A stretch of 64,000 nucleotides of DNA, from NCBI GenBank assembly GCA_024704765.1, contig JAKMXF010000025.1:1-64000 (forward strand). Direction: 5' to 3'. This DNA comes from Oopsacas minuta. Taxonomy: Eukaryota > Porifera > Hexactinellida > Lyssacinosida > Leucopsacidae. The position numbers were made by a program, and so were the translations under genes. The notes beneath the pieces were generated by a model, which worked only from the letters and a program-made list of their open reading frames with translations, ran no database searches and was not told where the DNA came from. Positions 59,270 through 64,000 of this stretch are shown here, piece by piece; position 1 is the first letter of the stretch; the number at the start of each line of letters is the position of its first letter.

Positions 59270-60035
59270 GATATTCTATACACATAATCCACCAACCCTC
59301 AATAGTAACCAGAAAATAAAGTATATCAAAATACTACTGAGAAGCCGGTAGATAATACATTATAGTTGACTTTTGGAAAAATTTTCAAAACCTAATGCTA
59401 AGTCCTCACACATATTTTTACAATTCTAATGACATTTTCGTAATCCACCAACGCTATACTATCGAATAATAACAAGTTTCCTTCTCTGCCATACGGAAGT
59501 CAATCAAATATACGATTGAAGTGAACACGTTTTGTTTGTAGAGCACAATATTATAAACCATTATATGCTAAAACATTCGAGAAATATGTCTAGTAAGCAT
59601 TTATTTAGTAAATATGTTATGCTTTGAACCCTTGTAGATCGTAAATACCTCGTCCTTCATTTCACAGATTATATATTAAATGAGCGATAGATTTATAAAA
59701 AAAGTTAACGGTAGAGACAAGGGTACTCACATATTTATTAATATCTAATTATGACATAATAATTGTTAAAATTGCTCATAATTCAGGACAACTAATTTTT
59801 GGCATTTTGTATAAAATCTATCGATCATTAAATATATAATCTATGAAATGAAAGACGCAGTATTTTACGCTCTATAGCGCATCAAAGAATGACATATTTT
59901 ACAAATTTTGCCACATTCCCGAAATATTTTAGCTTATAATGCTTGATAAATTGTGGCTCTCTAAATTTGCAATACAGCTATTTTGGCAAAAAACAACGTA
60001 AAGAGATAATCTTTAAATATTCTGAGTGAATTTCT
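59270..60035 (+). repeat. R3 dispersed repeat, copy 1
   Basis: AT-rich repeat that aligns with 62380-62960. Matches include ccaccaaccctcaatagtaa against catcaaccctcttagttacg, agtaagcatttatttagtaa against tgtaagcatatatttggtaa, and cacatatttattaatatcta against cacatatttatgaatatcca. Non-coding. Confidence 0.6.
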
Positions 60036-60354
60036 TAATTCAATAAGGAAGTGGTGTGAATAAATTACAGCCAAAACAGGAATGGCCACATGGAGAATAT
60101 GTTCACAAAAAGGGGATAAGGAATGGAATGACCCTATAAAGACTTTCAGAATCGAATTTTAACAGTAAATATAAGGAAGTGCCAACCCTAAAAACTGCAA
60201 CGTAAAAACTAGATGAGAATAAAATATTATAAAACAAAATGTATTGCTTAAACCGTCAATCACTCCTGGAATGAACAATACCAATTTCGTTAAATTCTAA
60301 ATGGCAAGAAGTGAATCAAATAGGTAATTGAAGTCAGGCCCTTTTCTGGGTGCG

Positions 60355-60475
60355 CTTCCTTCGGTAAATATTTATGAGGGTGCGGGAAAAATGACCTATT
60401 TCAGGTGCTATCCCCATGTTCATAATACATTAGGGTGCGGGGGTTGCCTATCTCTTGGTTAACACTCATGGAGCA
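60355..60475 (-). repeat. R2 dispersed repeat, copy 2 (inverted)
   Basis: Complement of the R2 text at 30462: cccatgttcataatacatta ggg and adjoining blocks. Confidence 0.7.
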
Positions 60476-61112
60476 GTTTATGTATATTTCTCGAAGAAAT
60501 GTAATTGTTTGTTACTGTTCTGCGTAAACATATAAATACTTATCGGAGTTACGACATGTTGTAGAATGTAGATAATAGTGCGCTCATATAAATATATAGT
60601 AGTTAAATTAAATCGACTCAGCTTAAGTTGAGACACGCTTGTTCAAACAATTGTGCCCCAATTATGAACAAGGATTTTTCTATTCAAACTTCCCAAATCA
60701 ATAGGAAAAACATCGAGAATTTTAACCAAAAGGTGTCAAATTGATACAGATCGATAAATCCAAGGAATATCTGCAGTTGTAGAAGGACCATAATATTATC
60801 AGCCTTGATAACACTGGACAACATTTTACAACTTATTTTTTATTCCTTGCTCGTTTCAAGTTTACCTAGACTAATATGGCCATGCTGAATCCAAATCTGG
60901 CCTTAGATTTTTTCTAACACGTCACGTTTTTGAGATATGACATATGCACACAACAACTCGTAATTGTCATTTTGGCTAATTTTGGCTGTGCAGAACAAAA
61001 CATTACGTGTAATAAACACAGTGATTGCTAGTGAAAATAACAGAATTATCATTTTTCACAATCGAACACAACCCAGAATGATTAAACCAGACAAAAATAA
61101 CATTGTATCCTC

Positions 61113-61566
61113 TCAAAAGTGCTTTATACACTTGCTCTTTCGAGCATGTTCAGTGTCAGTTTCACGCTGGAGAAACCAGCAGTAGTCCCCCATCATGTTT
61201 GGGTTAAATCGACCTCTATACCGCGATTCCATCACGGTATAGAGGTCGAAAATCCAGCAATATTTGTTGTGCAAAAATAACAATCCGACGTATGGTTTTT
61301 AGGTTCTCGCCAATCATAGGTACCGCAAATGGCATGGATTTCTTCTTTCCATCAAGCCATTGGATTAGACTGGTATTGCAGACGGTACAGCAGATGTGAG
61401 GTACCCAGTTCTTGTCTTGGTCACCAACTTTGCAACCAAAGTAATACTTGTAGCCAATCTTGACACGATTGGCAATATTTCTTCCCTGGGGCTTCGGCGT
61501 AAATTTTCCACAAATTTAACAGAAGTTATCTGGGTGGTTCGTGCATTGTCTTCTGCTCGTATTCAT
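61113..61566 (-). pseudogene. Deleted copy of the CACTG-element protein
   Basis: Minus strand from ATG 61566: M-N-T-S-R-R-Q-C-T-N-H-P-D-N-F-C, then TAA where the sister copy has tyrosine, then ICGKFTPKPQGRN, YYFGCKVGDQDKNWVPHICC and KKKSMPFAVPMI. A 1-nt shift follows into REPKNHTSDCYFCTTNIAGF. The text then jumps directly to the C terminus, RYRGRFNPNMMGDYCWFL and SKCIKHF with TGA at 61113-61115. About 400 internal codons are missing compared with 14203-15885. The junction coincides with a 14-bp perfect hairpin. Confidence 0.8.
61210..61248. repeat. 14-bp hairpin at the deletion junction
   Basis: cgacctctataccg, 11-nt loop, cggtatagaggtcg. Half of the stem belongs to the C-terminal coding text (arginine-tyrosine-arginine-glycine), so the other half looks like an inverted copy made at the breakpoint. 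Confidence 0.8.
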
Positions 61567-62379
61567 TGTAAACAAAAAGCTTAAATACACAATCAGTTAC
61601 AAACTAAAAATTCTGCAAAACAGTAATGTTATTGGTTTATCGATACAGTCTACAATCCACCGCAAATAGGCTAAATAACCCCTCCTTATAGCCATGGCCA
61701 AGAACACTCAAGAATGCATTAATTGTCAAAAGATAGAACATTACATTTACAAAATAATGTTAATATTAACCGTGCATAATATGCATTGTTGACCAACAAT
61801 TCGCTGGGAAAGAAAATTGTACAATAGGCCTAACTTGTACTGTATAGTACCTTATAATATAGTGCCAATCAATGCAAAATCCGAATTTCGTGAATTTTCA
61901 TATCTTGAAATCCTGACGTGATAGACCAATTCTGATTTCAGATTTGGAATCAGCATCCCAAAGTTAGTCTAGGTAATATATTTTCATTTGAGGAATAAAT
62001 TTGATATTGCCCAGTGTAATTGTACAGAACTGCCCTATTTTTGGCTGGGAGATACGAAATTTTGAAATTTTCTATGAAAATTTCAGTCAAAAAAGTAGAT
62101 AATTTGGCTGAAATTTTAATGAAAGCAACTTTTACGGTTTGCTAAGTCGATTCCTAAGTCGAATTCAATAAATAATCAAATTGGGACAATGCGTCCCTAA
62201 ACTTCTATCATAAATGGAATATATATGGCCTATGGAAATAAGTATAAAAAGATGTATATTGTTTGTGGAATTCAATGTGAAGATCATCAAAATACTTGCG
62301 GAAATTCGAAACAGTTTTCGTTCTTACATAATAGTAAACAATACTCTTTACAAACACCATGGATAATATTCGAAATTAT

Positions 62380-62960
62380 CACATAGTTTTTCCAATTATT
62401 CTGTAATTTTTGGAACTTCATAAATCATCAACCCTCTTAGTTACGTATTGATAATCATAAATCACAAATATAACAAAATTAATGACTTTGGATCAGTCCA
62501 TAATACTTTCTAGACAGCAAAACCATATCCTATAAGACAAAAAGCATAACGGTAACTTGTGGATTTTAAACTAAGGATAGGTTAGCCAATCAAACAAATT
62601 CTATGTGTGTTCGATATTGAAATATTTGTAGAGCTATAAATTATCAACCATATTATGATAAGAAAACACAGGTATATGTCAAATTATGTCTCTTGTAAGC
62701 ATATATTTGGTAAAACATTTCATTATTTGATGCCTTAAAAAACTTTAATATGTGACGTGATCTATAGATACTTTTATCAATATATCAAAAGTTGTCTTAT
62801 TCTTGAGTTAGGATAGAGACCATGGATTACACATATTTATGAATATCCAGCTGTAACTCGATAATGGGTAAAATTGTACTGAAATCAGGATAGCCAATTT
62901 GTAGTAAATATCAGACTTCCACTACACTGATATTACATTTTTCATATAACTCTTACAACT
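62380..62960 (+). repeat. R3 dispersed repeat, copy 2
   Basis: Collinear with 59270-60035 at moderate identity. Ends near tagtaaatatcagacttcc. Confidence 0.6.
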
Positions 62961-63637
62961 GTGACGTAATGGTGAATATGCAAATATATGGTAATTCTAA
63001 CATAGCGCAATAACCTATAAAGGGAGCCCACTGGAGTATTTATTTAGGATTAGAATAGATTTGGAGGAATATTGATGCTATTTAGCTGTCATTCAGCCTT
63101 AGAACTATAAACAAGACAACAACATAAATATTTATTTACTCAGGAAGATACTCATTTGCATAAATTAAAAAAAGTATTCAACGAACACCCCTTGAGTATT
63201 ATGTACCGCTCCCGCCTTTCTGAAAGCGATCCATGTAGCGAAAAATACTATGGAGAAACTTTTCCGACAGTTCTATCTCCTAACTCAAGGTACAAAACTC
63301 AATAAATCCTTTTCCATGAAGGAATCTTTTCACCAGTCAATACGTAGCAAGTTAATGCACGCGTTTACCTAAGTGCTGCGGCCAACAAAAAGTCCCAGTT
63401 CAGCAGTCATAAAGGTCATAAAATTCCAGTTCAAGCAGCCATGAAGGTCATAAGGTGCCAACCGTGAGACTAAAATTTGTACACGCTAAATGTATTGACG
63501 GCCAAACAAGTGCCATCCCTAAAGAGCCCCTGCTAGAAAAGTGTCAGCCCAGAAGTTACTGGATAAACCCATGGATTCATCCTGCTTTCTGAACCATACG
63601 ACTAAAATGTTCCCCCTCATATAAACGCGCGCCTACA
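62961..63637. other. Non-coding spacer
   Basis: No gene recognised. 63370-63460 contains a short near-repeat (agttcagcagtcataaaggt and agttcaagcagccatgaagg). Confidence 0.4.
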
Positions 63638-63871
63638 TTAGTATTGCGGTATGGGTGTCGTGCCCGAATTGGCGTTCGCATACGCCTGGATGAAACCCTG
63701 GTCAATAGTCACTGGAGCTAGATCTGGACTATAAGCAAGGTAGGTGAGGTAGACATCAGTTGTTAGAACACTAACGTGGGGCCTAGCATCATCATATTGG
63801 AGAGCTTTTCTGCTTAGTTTCCCACGCCTATCACACTTGATGACTGCCCGAAGCTCCTCCAATTCCGTCAC
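63638..63871 (-). pseudogene. mariner transposase fragment
   Basis: Minus frame reading ELRAVIKCDRRGKLSRKALQ and YDDARPHVS, then LAYSPDLAP. It corresponds to the middle-to-late DDE region of the mariner at 11.6-12.9 kb (ELRQAIKHERRSKL, HDNARPHVSS, PYSLDLAP), with an internal gap of about ten residues and loss of everything after the third aspartate region. It is truncated on both sides, with no terminal repeats. Confidence 0.75.
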
Positions 63872-63919
63872 CTATTCGCCATTGATATACGTCATCAGAA
63901 GATAACATCTGACGACGTA

Positions 63920-64000
63920 TCAGGGCGTTCAATAAGTCTTGCGGATCATGATATATCTTAGGAATTAGTCAAGTAATATAGCTAACTTTCATATATTATA
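63920..64000 (+). mobile_element. Start of a second copy of the 2489 mariner, cut by the window end
   Basis: After TA at 63918-63919, tcagggcgttcaataagtct and the next ~60 bp match 2489-2569 with two differences. Only the terminal repeat and leader are inside the window. Confidence 0.92.

Larger units (their letters stand above)
60812..62016 (-). mobile_element. Second CACTG-ended transposon, internally deleted, TAA duplication
   Basis: Left end CACTGGACAACATTTTACAA and right end read inward CACTGGGCAATATCAAATTT, flanked by TAA on both sides (60809-60811 and 62017-62019). Subterminal inverted text includes cctagactaatatggccatg against its complement near 61955, with agatttggaatcagcat, which is also the core of the ends at 13901. 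It carries a shortened gene of the same family as 14203-15885. Length 1205 bp. Confidence 0.75.

Noticed and set aside
60964-61584. Plus-strand frames of 62-73 codons
   Set aside because: They are shadows of the minus-strand CACTG-element gene.
1-64000. CRISPR arrays, rRNA, bacterial or organellar genes
   Set aside because: No regularly spaced identical repeats, no rRNA blocks and no prokaryotic gene layout; the content is nuclear and transposon-rich.

Overview
The window is AT-rich animal nuclear DNA, most likely from an arthropod. A crustacean such as a parasitic copepod is a guess from overall character, not something the sequence proves. It is eukaryotic: one clear spliced exon of a G-protein alpha subunit gene is present, there is no operon structure, and almost all long open frames are decayed DNA-transposon genes. 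No rRNA, intact tRNA gene, CRISPR array or bacterial gene was seen.

Layout. 1-532 is the end of a Transib (RAG1-like) transposase. 1247-1827 is a non-autonomous hAT. 2366-11507 is a nested tower: a palindromic MITE carries a mariner (2489-3822) in its left arm, a DD37E Tc1-like element (3957-8011, itself split by a two-gene Harbinger at 4760-7465) in its loop, and a nearly complete Transib (8121-11347) in its right arm. A second mariner follows at 11584-12895. 13901-16138 is an unclassified transposon with CACTG termini and a TTA duplication, inserted in a dispersed repeat (R1). A MULE-like fragment lies at 17.1-17.6 kb, a hAT at 19015-21771, a pogo/Tigger at 21779-23828, an unassigned 281-codon frame at about 24 kb, a probable SINE at 25.3 kb and a piggyBac-like gene at 26.0-28.6 kb. 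30.5-33.6 kb is a mosaic of MITEs and hAT or Transib ends. 33611-39582 is a MULE-type element with about 450-bp inverted repeats, a perfect 9-bp target duplication and a transposase joined to an OTU protease domain.

40-64 kb is mostly non-coding. It holds a 1.2-kb foldback element (42.7-43.9 kb), the G-alpha terminal exon (44723-44913, minus), a maT-like mariner relic, a GATC-rich repeat with a minisatellite, a LINE endonuclease remnant (50.2-51.3 kb), a decayed RING-finger fragment (54.6-54.8 kb), a duplicated AT-rich repeat (59.3 and 62.4 kb), a second deleted copy of the CACTG element (60812-62016) and mariner pieces at the right edge. The terminal fragment at 63920-64000 is nearly identical to the start of the mariner at 2489.

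The transposon genes are broken by stops and small indels, so none looks able to make its protein as it stands. Element ends and target duplications are often intact, which lets the order of insertion be read. The most original items are the CACTG/TWA transposon family built around a widespread unclassified invertebrate protein, the OTU-fused MULE, and a Transib whose two ends carry a RAG-type heptamer with a shared inner block at two different spacings.
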